From NCBI GenBank assembly GCA_036768485.1, contig JAVLUZ010000745.1, positions 62,001 to 126,000 of the forward strand: a stretch of 64,000 bases of DNA. Reading direction: 5' to 3'. The notes below the pieces were generated by a model. The model saw only the letters and a program-made list of their open reading frames with translations. It did no database searches and was not told where the DNA came from. The translations under genes and the position numbers were made by a program. Shown in pieces: positions 24,701 to 34,847 of this stretch. Source of the stretch: Mermis nigrescens (lineage: Eukaryota > Nematoda > Enoplea > Mermithida > Mermithidae). How positions within the stretch are numbered: the stretch's first letter is position 1; every line of letters starts with the position of its first letter.

Positions 24701-25697
24701 AATTGATATTGAGAAATTAATATGTATATACCTACGTAAAATAACATTTAATCTGCTCAAAGGAACATCAACTCGGGCCAACTGCAATTCTGTGCATGTA
24801 CCCTATGTATCAAAAGTCCGAAAGGCAAGAATTCTGGCCATGCAAATGCGAGTGAGAGCTAATGCTAATGGCATATAAGTTTATGCATGTTTCTTTTTTG
24901 TTGTTGTATCGCAATTTACACTTTTCACTACATGAAGCATGTGTAACTAATCACATAATCCTGTTCATCTTCATTTTTTCCGGCAAACAATTAGCCCACG
25001 TTTTTTCTGGCAATATGCCAATGCCTTGCACAGTATATATGTCTAAATTAACATTAAGCATACTGTATTACAGTAATGATTTGTTTTCATACTGAGACAT
25101 CTGCTCAGAGATTTCTGAAGAGTAAGATTTATGAGCACATCTTTTGATTGATATTTCTCATGTGTAGGTCACGTTGTTATTGTCCAATAGAATTTTCATA
25201 TTACATAGGTCTTAGAAAACAAATAGTAATTACCTACCTATATCCTTTGAAAATAAGTATCCTACACAAAGAAGCTGAAAAACAGCTGTACACATAATTG
25301 TTTGCCATTTAGTAACCACACACTTGAGATACATTATGCAATTTGAAAGGAGTATCGGAAAATGGGTCAAGTGCAAGGTGACAGCTAGTATTGGAATTTC
25401 TCACCTTGCTCATAAGTACATAAGATACACTATAAAGAGGAAAAAATAGAACGTTTTTCCACGCAAAGTACAAGCACCAAATTATTCTCTATATAAAAAT
25501 TGTACTGGCCCATTATATTTTAATCTCAACAACACCGTAAATTGCATCATACCAAAGAAAAACTGTAGTTCCATCCTACCCGCATACTGTATTCATTCTA
25601 AACTGTATTTAACATTCATTTTGCATGCTGAATATCCACGTTAAAATAGTTTTTTCCTGTTTTTGCCTTTTTCTACTAAGACTGAGGGCGTTCGTCT

Positions 25698-25711
25698 TTG
25701 AAGGCTGAAAA
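25698..25711 (+). promoter_or_regulatory. Putative polypurine tract, element B
   Basis: TTGAAGGCTGAAAA directly precedes the 3' LTR start TGTCATG. It is mostly purine, but weaker than the tract of element D. Confidence 0.4.
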
Positions 25712-26097
25712 TGTCATGTAAAATGGTTTCACATGCGATTTCGAAAGCAACATGCTAAAAGTAAACCAAAGATATTTAGTATTCTTTTTTCAGTAGGTAC
25801 AGTAATGCATTTATTACGTACATATTATACAATGAGTAAGGCAGTATGCACACAAAGGACGTGGAAGAGTGAGGGTGGAGTTGAAGAAGGTCCAACACAA
25901 AGAAAGAAATTCAAAGGGGCACACTACGATAAGAAGGCGTGCCTGAGGATTCCAGTTGGCGATTTGTGAAGGCCTAGTATTAGTATGTTTGGCCCGTTTT
26001 AGTTCTTTCTGCATTAATAAAATCTGTATATCCGAACATTACTCTAGGACAATGCCTAAGGCAGGGATTATACGGTCTAAGGAACAGGGTTGTGACA
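25712..26097 (+). repeat. Element B 3' LTR
   Basis: Pairs with 15825-16211. Starts TGTCATGTAAAATGG and ends GGGTTGTGACA, followed by the duplication CATC and the resumed minisatellite. Confidence 0.85.
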
Positions 26098-26101
26098 CAT
26101 C

Positions 26102-26189
26102 CTTCTTAAAAAGTTGGTTGTTATCTGCATCCTTTTAAAAAGTCAGTTGTTATCTGCATCCTTTTGAAAAAGTTGGTTGTTGTCTGCAC
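26102..26189. repeat. 30-bp minisatellite, right part of the split array
   Basis: Three units of the repeat seen at 15664-15824, in the same orientation and phase once element B and its CATC duplication are removed. From 26190 to 26670 nothing is recognisable. Confidence 0.85.
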
Positions 26190-26670
26190 TATACAATGAA
26201 TAATTTTAAGGTTTTTGAACTTTCCTGAACGAACTAGAAGGATTCATAACATGAGACATAGCTCATTAGAAAGAACATTAAATTTTCTAGCTATTTACTG
26301 AAAAAAATTTTGAAATATGTCAATAACTCACAGAATACTAGCTGAAAACATCAAAAGCTACAGTATGACAGCCTTCCTGGCAGCCATATCAAAAAACTGG
26401 AACTCTTCACTAAATCAGACAAATAGGATATCATTTGAACAAGCTTTTTTAGAGCTTTCTAAAATGTGCTTAACCATTTAAAAATATAAAAAATAACATG
26501 AATAAAATGCATACCTTATAGGGGCAACCATATTGGAAAAAAGTTTAATTTTAATTGCAGGACAATGTATTCAGAAACACTAAAAACAAAAAGGGTGGAA
26601 TTTAAAGTACAAAAATATCTGACTATTTTGCTATTTTCCAAAATTTGAAACCTAACCTGTATACTGTAGT

Positions 26671-27105
26671 TGTAACGCGTGCCTTTTATTTAGTAACGTG
26701 TATGTATAAGGTGAGTGATACTTTATTACGCTTAAGATATTATGTAACAACAAGGTGAGCGATACTTACGATATAATACAGCAGCGATCGCCACGGCACA
26801 TACGACAGCAATAATATACTAAGCCGTTTCCCAGAATTTGGGAGATCCAACCCAAGTTCGCTCGGCACGGCTACAATGCGGGTTCATGTTGAGCAGAGAT
26901 GTTTTATATTCTACGTTAAACATTTCCAAGTCATATGAGTGCGGGGTATTGGAATAAGTTTTTATGATATTCGCATGACCAATAAAATTCGGAGATGAGA
27001 TTCTTAGATAACTTTTTTGCATTGAGCGCAAGCTTCGAAACTATGACGCAAATAATATCGCGAATTTCGATGCTAATATCAAAGTTCAAAACTTAGAGCA
27101 TTACA
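26671..27105 (-). repeat. Element C 3' LTR
   Basis: Pairs with 36660-37096. On the minus strand it starts TGTAATGCTC and ends GCGTTACA. An AATAAA (CTAAATAAAAGG on the minus strand) lies just before the end, a candidate polyadenylation signal. Confidence 0.92.
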
Positions 27106-27117
27106 TTCTTCCCTGTT
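27106..27117 (-). promoter_or_regulatory. Putative polypurine tract, element C
   Basis: On the minus strand AACAGGGAAGAA directly abuts the 3' LTR, the expected site for plus-strand priming. Just upstream, at 27130-27168, a 20-bp direct repeat (CTAGGTACCCCAAACCTA) occurs twice. Confidence 0.6.
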
Positions 27118-27503
27118 TGGAAAAAGAGGCCTAGGTACCCCAAACCTAGCCTAGGTACCCCAAACCTACGTGAGAGGAAAAGTGTGTGTAAAAAAACTAT
27201 TGCATATGTAAAGAATAAAACAATTTGCAATGTGTTGTGTAAAGAGGTACCTATGTGAGTGTTTCGTATTGTGTAACAATACCTACGTGAGTGCTTGCAC
27301 GGACTGAAACGAGAAAAATAAAAGAAATTCTTCTTTTCTTTTTGGAATAAAATATTTTTTTGATTAATAATTTTCTTCCTCTTAATTCTTTTCCTCCCCA
27401 TCAAACTGAACCTATTAGTATGTGAGTACGAAAAGCCCATAAGCACGTAGATACATTATCAAAAAAAATACACTCCAATAAACAAAATGCAATAAACAAT
27501 GAA

Positions 27504-28904
27504 TCATTGATATGGTCGCGGTGGACGGCGATAGAACGGCATTGGACGCTCCTGTGGCTTATACGTGTGTATCTCGCCTGGCTTCGACTCGACCCTCACG
27601 CGCAAAAATTTTAGTAAACGCTGCTCTTTTTCCTTCATCTCATTCGCCGGTATCATGAAACTTTTATGCAATTCTTCAACGCATTCCCGATAAAACTGCT
27701 CGTAGTAGCCCCAAATATTAACGCGGCAGTCGCCAAATCGTTCTCCAAAAACTTGTTGCACGGTGTTGAGAAAAATCTGGAATCGTGGTGCTATATCTTT
27801 CGTGCGAACATCTTGAGCCGGCATGTAGTTGTAAAATGATGGTCGCTGCTGATTCGGATATGGGTGACTTTGCGCTGTAATCGCCTTTGGCTCGCTTTGA
27901 TCGGCTGGTCGCAAAAAGCCTATTTGAATCGACTCGTTTGGTCCGCTCATTTTCGGTTCCAACTGCAAAGGTGAGGAGTGAGACTGATGCTGCAATAAAT
28001 CGGAAAATTGTGGTGTGATTATTGGTGCAACTTCGTTGCTTTTGTTAGCGGATGCGGTTGTTTGGGTGTTTACATCAACAACACACACTGGTACCAACTT
28101 CCCTATTTTCATTGTTTGAGTGTATTCGCTTCGATACGTATTCGCGCACCAGATAATTGGCGGCGGGAGACGAACGTCGCTATTTTTCATTTTCATTGCG
28201 CAATATAATTCATCATAATTTTCTTCCAAAATCGCGTAAAAGTCGAAAGTTAGTGCAGCAAGCATCGCACTCATTATTGCGGGGGAAGCAATTGAATATT
28301 GCCCTAAATCGCCGTATAAATTAGCTGCGAAGAAAAAATACGCCATAGAACTGAAATCGGTGGGCACTTTGTGCTCGAAAAAAGGTGCTATTCGCGACTC
28401 TTGTGCTGCTTTCATTAATTCTGCGGCGTCTACCGAAACATTAAAACCGAGTAAGCGACTGTCCGTATTTTCAAGGCAAGCTAAACAATTCTTATCAAAA
28501 TCAAAGCCGATTTTTCTTACGCTTTCGTCTAATAGAAGTTCGCGCAAAACAGTGGGAATTTCACGCAAATTCATGATATCGAAACTGCAAACTATGCCGT
28601 CTGGCCGAAACAAACTGATAAAATCGCAAAATGGGCCATTTCCTTCGCCTTTAAAAGATCGTGTGGGTTTTAGAGTGAGAGCAGTATCTTCAATATTAGC
28701 TATTTCAACATAGTGTGAACAATGAAAACCAAGAATGCCTTTGATGCGTGGGTCACTGCATATGATCGAACAAGCGTCCTCTGGCGCCAGATCATTTGGC
28801 ACAAAAAAAATCTTTGATTCGGTAGGTCGTCGATTAAACCACAACAACCATTTCCGTGAAACAACAGTCGAAAACAACGTTGGTTTAGCCGGAGTAACTG
28901 CCAC
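27504..28904 (-). CDS. Accessory ORF of element C, possible DEDD exonuclease-like protein
   Basis: An uninterrupted 466-codon frame lies between integrase and the 3' LTR. Residues about 30-230 have a layout like RNase D/WRN-type 3'-5' exonucleases: a strand region (IKGILGFHCSHYVEI, 55-69), a strand then helix (IVCSFDIMNLREIPTVLREL, 104-123), VRKIGFDFDKNCLACL (129-144), VDAAEL (158-163), and AALTFDFYAIL (216-226), where the family has its last Asp and Tyr. Motif I, normally D-x-E, reads H-C-S, so catalysis is doubtful. The C-terminal 110 residues form a separate basic, Pro/Arg-ending region. Elements A, B and D have no counterpart. CpG-rich codons differ from the AT-rich neighbours, which fits capture from elsewhere. 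The fold call is inference; it could be an unrelated regulatory protein. Confidence 0.5.
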   Translation of the reverse strand: MAVTPAKPTLFSTVVSRKWLLWFNRRPTESKIFFVPNDLAPEDACSIICSDPRIKGILGFHCSHYVEIANIEDTALTLKPTRSFKGEGNGPFCDFISLFRPDGIVCSFDIMNLREIPTVLRELLLDESVRKIGFDFDKNCLACLENTDSRLLGFNVSVDAAELMKAAQESRIAPFFEHKVPTDFSSMAYFFFAANLYGDLGQYSIASPAIMSAMLAALTFDFYAILEENYDELYCAMKMKNSDVRLPPPIIWCANTYRSEYTQTMKIGKLVPVCVVDVNTQTTASANKSNEVAPIITPQFSDLLQHQSHSSPLQLEPKMSGPNESIQIGFLRPADQSEPKAITAQSHPYPNQQRPSFYNYMPAQDVRTKDIAPRFQIFLNTVQQVFGERFGDCRVNIWGYYEQFYRECVEELHKSFMIPANEMKEKEQRLLKFLRVRVESKPGEIHTYKPQERPMPFYRRPPRPYQ

Positions 28905-29019
28905 TGTGCGTTTCCATGAAACGTCATCCGTTTTGTTTGTTGGTGAGGGCGATTCCTCTCGGGCTGGAATCCATAAAATAGTTACATTATATTTTTTTTA
29001 GGTGAGAGAAAAAAATTAA

Positions 29020-31998
29020 TTATTTGCTACTACGTAAATAATAAGGGTGACTGGGTGGTTGACGATCCGCTAGTTTCTTTTCGATTTTTATTTCTTCTTT
29101 TTGATTACTTTGAGTGAGATTGTCAATATTTTCACGATTTTTATTGGGTGAGAGCTTTAATCGGTTAACGTGAACCCATTCTAAAGCATCTTTTGTGGGT
29201 TCCCGTAACAAAACAATAGGATATTTAATTTGCATAATTTCATAAGGCCCGATCCAAGGATGTAAAAATTTGCTTGTCTGCCCTAATTTAACAGCTGGCG
29301 AAAATTTATAAACCCAACAACCTATCGAAAGTGAGATATTTTTAACTTTTTTATTGTACTGATGCTTTTGTGTTTGCTGAGAAATTTTTATATTTTCACG
29401 TGCTATATTTTGAGAGTCATTCAAAATTCTTGCTACTTCAGTCGCGTAATCACTGAGATCAATTTTATATGGGGAGAGATGTTCAGGCTTAAAGAGTGCA
29501 ACTTCGACTGGCAACTTAGGTTTTCTTCCATAAAGCAAGAAAAAAGGTGAAAACTTAGTCGATTCTTGAACAGAAGTATTGTATGCAAAAATAGCAAAAG
29601 GCAAGAAAGCATCCCAGTCCGATTGACTTTTATTCACATACATCGATAAAATATTAGTCAAAGTTTTATTGAATCTCTCTACTAAGCCGTCCGTTTGAGG
29701 GTGATAAGCGGTTGTGTTGATTGTGCGAGTATCACATAAGCTACAAATTTCCTTAATTAACTCAGACATATAATTAGACCCACGATCAGATAATAAAAAA
29801 CTGGGAGCACCATGCCTGAGAACAACTTCATGTAATAAAGTGTGAGCGACGGTTTTAGCGGTTGTATTAGGAATAGCAGCTCCCATAACAAATTTTGTTA
29901 AATAATCAGTAAAAATGATTATAAATCTATTACCATTTTCAGTGAGGGGTAAAGGACCTAAAATATCAGTAGCAACACGATCAAAAGGTCCATTGACATG
30001 AATTGGACACAATTCTGCTTTAGTGAGTTTATTTGGTGATTTTCTAGTCAAACACCTTAAGCATTTTTCACAATAATCTTTGATGTCATTATACATTTTC
30101 AGCCAAAAGAATCTTTCCTTAATTTTCTTGTACGTACGCTTAAAACCAAAATGGCCGGAGAGAGAGTGGTCGTGAAAAGCAAATAAAATTTCCTCTCTTA
30201 AATTATTAGGCACAACTAACAGTTTTTCAGTGTGTTTACTATAAGGCGAACCTACGAAATATAACAGATTATCCTCCACAATATATTGAGAGCTAAGTAA
30301 GGTAAAACGCCTTGCTTCATTTTCTGCCTGCGGTAACTCATTCGTATTAAGATATTTTATCATTTTTCCACAAAAATCATCCTGATTTTGCTTATCAGAT
30401 AAGCTTAAAATTGAGTCAGAAGGAGTTACGACTATATTAGCATTTCTTGACAAAGCGTCAGCATTAGTGTGTAGCTTTCCTGGCTTATATTTAATTTCAA
30501 AATCATATTCTTGTAAGGCTAAGCCCCATCTTGCTATACGTGGTGAGGGGTTGGGTTTTTTTAGAATATACTGCAAAGCAGAGTGATCCGTTACGATTAT
30601 TATTTTCCGTTGAAAAATATAAGACCTAAACTGTTTTACGGCCCAAACACAAGATAATGCTTCTTGCTCAAACACTGGATAATTAATTTCCGACGATTTT
30701 AAACTTCTACTAGCAAAAGCTATGGGGTGTTCTTTTCCATTTATTTCCTGAGCCAAAATAGCACCTATGCCTTTTCCGGATGCGTCTGTTTGAACAATAA
30801 AGGGTTTTGTGAAATCTGGGTAAATAAGAACAGGCGCAGTGATGAGTGAGTTTTTTAACGAATCAAAAGCATTTTGACATTCATCACTCCAAACAAATTT
30901 TTTATCCTTTTTTAATAAATTATGTAAGGGCGTAGCAATGATAGAAAAATTGCGTATAAATCGACGATAATAGCCAGCTAATCCAAGAAAACTTTTAACT
31001 TTATCGATCGAAACGGGTGTGAGAAATTCAGAAACGGCTTTGACTTTATTAAAATCGGGAGTGACGCCATTTCTATTCACCGTAAATCCTAAATAAGAAA
31101 TACTTGACTGCGCAAATTTGCATTTTTCTAAACGCAATTTTAAACCTGCTTGTTGAAGCTTTTCTAAAATTATTGAGAGTCGATATTGATGTTCTGCGAA
31201 AGTACGTCCGAAAATCAAAATATCATCTAAATATACAAGACATATGTCCCATTGAAGTCCAGAGAGAATAAGGTCCATTAACCTTTGAAAAGTTGCGGGA
31301 GCGTTACAGAGACCAAAAGGGAGAACATTAAATTCATAAAGACCTTTATATGTTATAAAAGCGGTTTTTTCTTTGTCTTTTTCAGCGACAGGTATTTGCC
31401 AATAACCCCAAGCTTGGTCTAGACTTGTGAAATATGCACTTTTGTTGAGTGTTTCAATAATATCATCAATTCTTGGGAGAGGATAGGAGTCCTTTTTTGT
31501 AACTTTATTGAGTTTTCTATAATCAACACAAAATCTGAAACCTCCTGACTTTTTAGGCACTAACACGATAGGACTAGCCCACGGACTTTGAGAGGGTCTT
31601 ATCACAGATTTATCTAACATATGTTTTATTTCATTTTCAATAACTTCTCTCTGCTTATGTGGTACTCTATAGGCTTGTTGTTTTATAGGAGAGGCATTAT
31701 CGGTATTTATCTTATGTTCAGTAAGTTGAGTATGTCCTAAATCCTTATCGTCTCTTACAAAAAGTTCTGCATAGTGAGATAGAAGTTTTAATAAATCAGC
31801 GTTTTCAGATTCTGTTAATACTGGTTTACCAGGAATTTCACTAAATTTCAAAGATGGTTGAGTGAGAGTTTCATCTTTAAAATTTAAATTAGAGAGCGAT
31901 ACCATTCTTCCATCATTACAAAAGCTTACTCGACCTAAACGACTTCCTTTAAAAATTTTAACAGGGTCTTGATTAGGGTTCAAAACACTAATTTTCAC
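29020..31998 (-). CDS. pol: Element C Pol: RT, RNase H, integrase (992 codons)
   Basis: Makes element cDNA and inserts it into the genome. RT is at about residues 100-340, with DYRKLN (159-164), SLDQAWGYWQI and the YLDD catalytic box (256-259). RNase H is at about 395-520, with QTDASGKG (Asp405), Glu445 and TDHSAL (Asp471). Integrase has an HHCC zinc finger (about 609-649), Asp678, Asp738 and Glu774 (YHPQTDGLVERFN), then a GPY/F-type module (WIGPYEI). PR-RT-RH-INT order and these motifs are Ty3/Gypsy. The listed start codon is GTG; the frame continues upstream about 18 codons to a stop near 32050, so Pol was probably joined to the protease frame before a small indel. All catalytic residues are intact. 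Confidence 0.9.
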   Translation of the reverse strand: MKISVLNPNQDPVKIFKGSRLGRVSFCNDGRMVSLSNLNFKDETLTQPSLKFSEIPGKPVLTESENADLLKLLSHYAELFVRDDKDLGHTQLTEHKINTDNASPIKQQAYRVPHKQREVIENEIKHMLDKSVIRPSQSPWASPIVLVPKKSGGFRFCVDYRKLNKVTKKDSYPLPRIDDIIETLNKSAYFTSLDQAWGYWQIPVAEKDKEKTAFITYKGLYEFNVLPFGLCNAPATFQRLMDLILSGLQWDICLVYLDDILIFGRTFAEHQYRLSIILEKLQQAGLKLRLEKCKFAQSSISYLGFTVNRNGVTPDFNKVKAVSEFLTPVSIDKVKSFLGLAGYYRRFIRNFSIIATPLHNLLKKDKKFVWSDECQNAFDSLKNSLITAPVLIYPDFTKPFIVQTDASGKGIGAILAQEINGKEHPIAFASRSLKSSEINYPVFEQEALSCVWAVKQFRSYIFQRKIIIVTDHSALQYILKKPNPSPRIARWGLALQEYDFEIKYKPGKLHTNADALSRNANIVVTPSDSILSLSDKQNQDDFCGKMIKYLNTNELPQAENEARRFTLLSSQYIVEDNLLYFVGSPYSKHTEKLLVVPNNLREEILFAFHDHSLSGHFGFKRTYKKIKERFFWLKMYNDIKDYCEKCLRCLTRKSPNKLTKAELCPIHVNGPFDRVATDILGPLPLTENGNRFIIIFTDYLTKFVMGAAIPNTTAKTVAHTLLHEVVLRHGAPSFLLSDRGSNYMSELIKEICSLCDTRTINTTAYHPQTDGLVERFNKTLTNILSMYVNKSQSDWDAFLPFAIFAYNTSVQESTKFSPFFLLYGRKPKLPVEVALFKPEHLSPYKIDLSDYATEVARILNDSQNIARENIKISQQTQKHQYNKKVKNISLSIGCWVYKFSPAVKLGQTSKFLHPWIGPYEIMQIKYPIVLLREPTKDALEWVHVNRLKLSPNKNRENIDNLTQSNQKEEIKIEKKLADRQPPSHPYYLRSSK

Positions 31999-31999
31999 T

Positions 32000-32206
32000 T
32001 CATTATTAGAGGGTGCATCGACTGAACAACCGATATGTATATTTTTTTATTTAAAATTTCGCAAAAAGGCTCAAAAATGACACATTTCAAATCAGAATAA
32101 GGATATTCTAACGCAACTGTAGCAATTAAAGAAGTTCTGGGAGGTATAATTAATGTTTCTGAGAGTCGTGTGATTCCTTTACTTCCATCTGAGTGTTGCC
32201 TAGTAT
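32000..32206 (-). pseudogene. Protease-RT linker with two frame changes
   Basis: Coding similarity continues between the protease frame and Pol in a third frame, with small indels near 32250 and 32045 (a poly-T run on the plus strand). Protease-Pol is therefore broken in this copy unless frameshifting bridges it. Confidence 0.5.
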
Positions 32207-33428
32207 TCAGAGTGGGTAACTCATGTGGACCAAATTTAACAATACTACGATTCCAATAAAAAATAAATTAGGGTAACGCCACAAATAATCATTACCTATT
32301 AAAAAATCTACGGGGCATTCAGGAACAACATATGCTCGAATCATTTCATCATTAGCCAAATATTTATTATTAATTAAATGTAAGTTTATCCATGTACTAC
32401 CTAGCACATTTGATACAACACCACAAGCTTGCTTTATTATTTTAATTTCCGAAGAATAAAGTGAGAGTCTTAATTTTTGACGCAACCCGTCTTTTATTAG
32501 CGTTATTTCTGATCCTGTATCTAACATAGCTTCAATTACTTCACTAGTCAATAAGTTTTGAGGGTTAGTGAGTTGAACCAAAATTTTTGGATAACGCTCA
32601 TTTTTATTATATTTATTTGGAAGATTTTCAGAGTCACTCCTTATCATTGAAGATATTCTATATTCTTGCATTTCTTTATTCATAAATGGTGAGAGTGCTT
32701 GGGATAGTATTTGAGTGAGATTACCGGTTTCTCCACTATCGCTGGATGCATTAGGACTAGCAACTCGTTTCGGACTGGCAGTCTTAATTTCTCTTTGCAC
32801 TTCACTTTCGCGATTTGCTTCCATCGTTTGTGTGGGTGAGTTTTGGTTGCGTCGCGTAATTCGACTCGCGCAAAAATAATTAATTTCGCTGAAAATATTA
32901 AATTTGTAGAGCAAATAGACAACGTACACAACGCAAATGACAACAATAATCGTTACTATAATATTTATAATTAATTGTAAAGGAGCGGAGAGGAGGTGAT
33001 TAAGACCTGTACTTAAGTAAGAGGTACCATTTAATAAAAAATATCCTACCGCTTTTTCTTCACTTTCAATAATTTCACTTACAGCTTCGCCAGTGCCTTT
33101 CATAAAATTATAAATAACACTTGAATCAAGTGACATACTAGCTGAGTAATCTATTACGCGCTGCATTTGAGCATCTAATCGTTCATTCATTTCCATATAT
33201 TGAAATAAAGAAGAAAATATGTGAGTATTAATTTCTTTAGGTATTTTTATGAGTGGGGGTGCTTCAAAAACATATGGCTTCCATTTATGATGCCAAGCTA
33301 TTTCTAAAGGTATCTGACTTACATGTGTTTTACCATTAACACTATACCAAACATTATCTAACTGATAAATAGCATTGTGTTTTTCAGCACAATTAACAAT
33401 GGGAGAACGGTGAGTGAGGTCATTTGAC
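32207..33428 (-). pseudogene. Element C glycoprotein C-terminal part fused to aspartic protease
   Basis: One continuous frame carries, in order, the end of an ectodomain (helical region with YSASMSLDSSVIYNFMKGTG), a long hydrophobic anchor (LINIIVTIIVVICVVYVVYLL, about 32910-32980), a basic and Ser/Thr-rich linker, and a retropepsin with AMLDTGSEITLI (about 32498-32530) and a downstream FLIGNDYLW. The in-frame link between envelope-like anchor and protease is direct in the sequence. The frame opens inside the MITE at 33429-33684, so the true upstream coding part lies beyond it. The protease should cut Gag and Pol precursors; its active-site DTG is intact. Confidence 0.75.
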
Positions 33429-33684
33429 CACACCTGGGCGTGGGGGGTTTGGGGGTATGCACCCCCCAGAAACCAAAATACTCCCCCAGAAATCAAAACA
33501 CCCCCAGAATTCAATTTTTGAAATTATTATTTTTTTTTTTGCAATTTTTTGATGCCAATGGATAGTGCTTGATGAGAAACGTCGAAAAATGGTGTTTTTA
33601 TCGCCATACCACCATTTTTAAGGCCATTTTTCGACCTTCAAAAAAATCTTGCACCCCCCTGAATTTTCTTGCTGCCCACATATG
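33429..33684 (+). mobile_element. hAT-like MITE copy 5, in element C glycoprotein
   Basis: Perfect 8-bp duplication CATTTGAC at 33421-33428 and 33685-33692. It starts CACACCTGGGCG and ends CCCACATATG. It splits the glycoprotein coding region of an otherwise young element, showing recent MITE activity. Confidence 0.92.
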
Positions 33685-34847
33685 CATTTGACCCTGGAAC
33701 AATAAATCTAATTTTTTCACCTATTCCCACAGGTACAAAAGAATAACAAGTATTATTCACGGTGTAATTCCATAAAATAAAATCAGGAATTACTTTTTGA
33801 CAGTCCCAAATAAGTAGTGCTTCTCCTAAAAATATCGCCAAAATATTATTTCTTTTTAACAGAGCTTGAGCTCCTAAAGTGGGATCAAAACGAAGTATTT
33901 GCCAGACAAGCTGAAGATATCTGTCAGCAGCTCTACATAATTCAATCCAAATGTCATGAAAATGTTGCATTTCAAAATCCTGTATTTTAGACCAAAGGAA
34001 TTGCAATTTGGCATTGTATGGATCAATTTCTACATTTTTGCTTCTGTGTGATGAATTAAAAAGTGTGAGAGAATGCGTGGAGTTGAAAACATTATCATCC
34101 TCAAGCTGAACGAAAATTCCTTGAGAGGTTTCAAAAATATTTGAAATATTGCAAATGATTTTCCTGTTTTTGAGAGTGAACGCACCTTGATTGCTTCAAC
34201 GATAATATAATTATCTAAATATTTTGCATTATATGAACCAGATTTAATATAATGACATGGGTGTGTGAGATTGGAAGAAACAAGCGAAAACATAACAAAG
34301 AGTGAGTTTAACACACTGGCCTCTGTGTAAGAAACATCCTCCTGTATCACCTAAATTACTCAAAACAGACTTTCCATCATATGATACGAACGGACCCTAC
34401 TTCGATTACAAAATTTTCGATAGTTTCGCAAAAATCATAACAACAATATTTAAATTTTAGGTTTAATGTGTTGTTCGTAGACCAAATTCTATCTGAAATT
34501 TTATTCAAAATTTGGTGTGAGTATGATTTGCGAGCCTAGACAGTCTTACATTGCTCAATAGTTACACTTTTAGTAACGCTTTTATCAGCAACAATGCCTT
34601 TTGAAAAGAAAAATCCATAATTTGTACAAATAGTGTGAATTTTCATGAAACATTTGAAAGCAATTATTTGAGTGGGTTTCATATTTGGAGTCCATATAGC
34701 AATTTTTATTTTCTTAACATTATTTTTGTGAGTTTTCGGACATAATGCACTTAATTTCTTTTGGCACCAAAACTGCGTGACCACCTTGAAATCGATCACA
34801 AACAAAATAAGTCTTATGGTGTGAATCGTGAAAGTCAGCGGACACAT
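33685..34847 (-). pseudogene. Element C glycoprotein ectodomain pieces
   Basis: Three minus-strand frames (34847-34536, 34350-34030, 34006-33693) carry the middle of the envelope-like unit: a Cys-rich part with TICTNYGFFFSKG, one with SNLTHPCHY (a possible N-glycosylation site), and one with RFDPTLGAQALLKRN and CYSFVPVGIGEKI. Each has a counterpart in A, B and D in the same order. Frame breaks near 34730 and around 34020 and 34360-34530 separate them. The fusogen class is undetermined; the paired-Cys pattern and CTNYGFFFSK-type motif recall class III-like (chuvirus-type) glycoproteins but this is weak. Confidence 0.6.

Larger units (their letters stand above)
15825..26097 (+). mobile_element. 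Element B: gag-env-pol Ty3-type retroelement
   Basis: Two LTRs of about 387 bp (15825-16211 and 25712-26097) are bounded by the 4-bp duplication CATC (15821-15824, 26098-26101). Internally: primer-binding-like TGGCGAGCGCC at 16215, gag, two zinc knuckles, envelope-like unit, protease, RT, RNase H. Integrase is not recognisable between 24700 and 25712. A piggyBac-like element and two hAT-like MITEs are inserted in it. Multiple stops and a mutated protease active site show it is inactive. The LTRs are visibly more diverged than those of C, so it is older. Confidence 0.85.

Noticed and set aside
33685..34847. Assigning the envelope-like unit to a named viral fusogen family
   Set aside because: Hydrophobic segments and paired cysteines are clear, but similarity to class III/chuvirus-type or other glycoproteins rests on very short motifs. 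A profile or structure search is needed.
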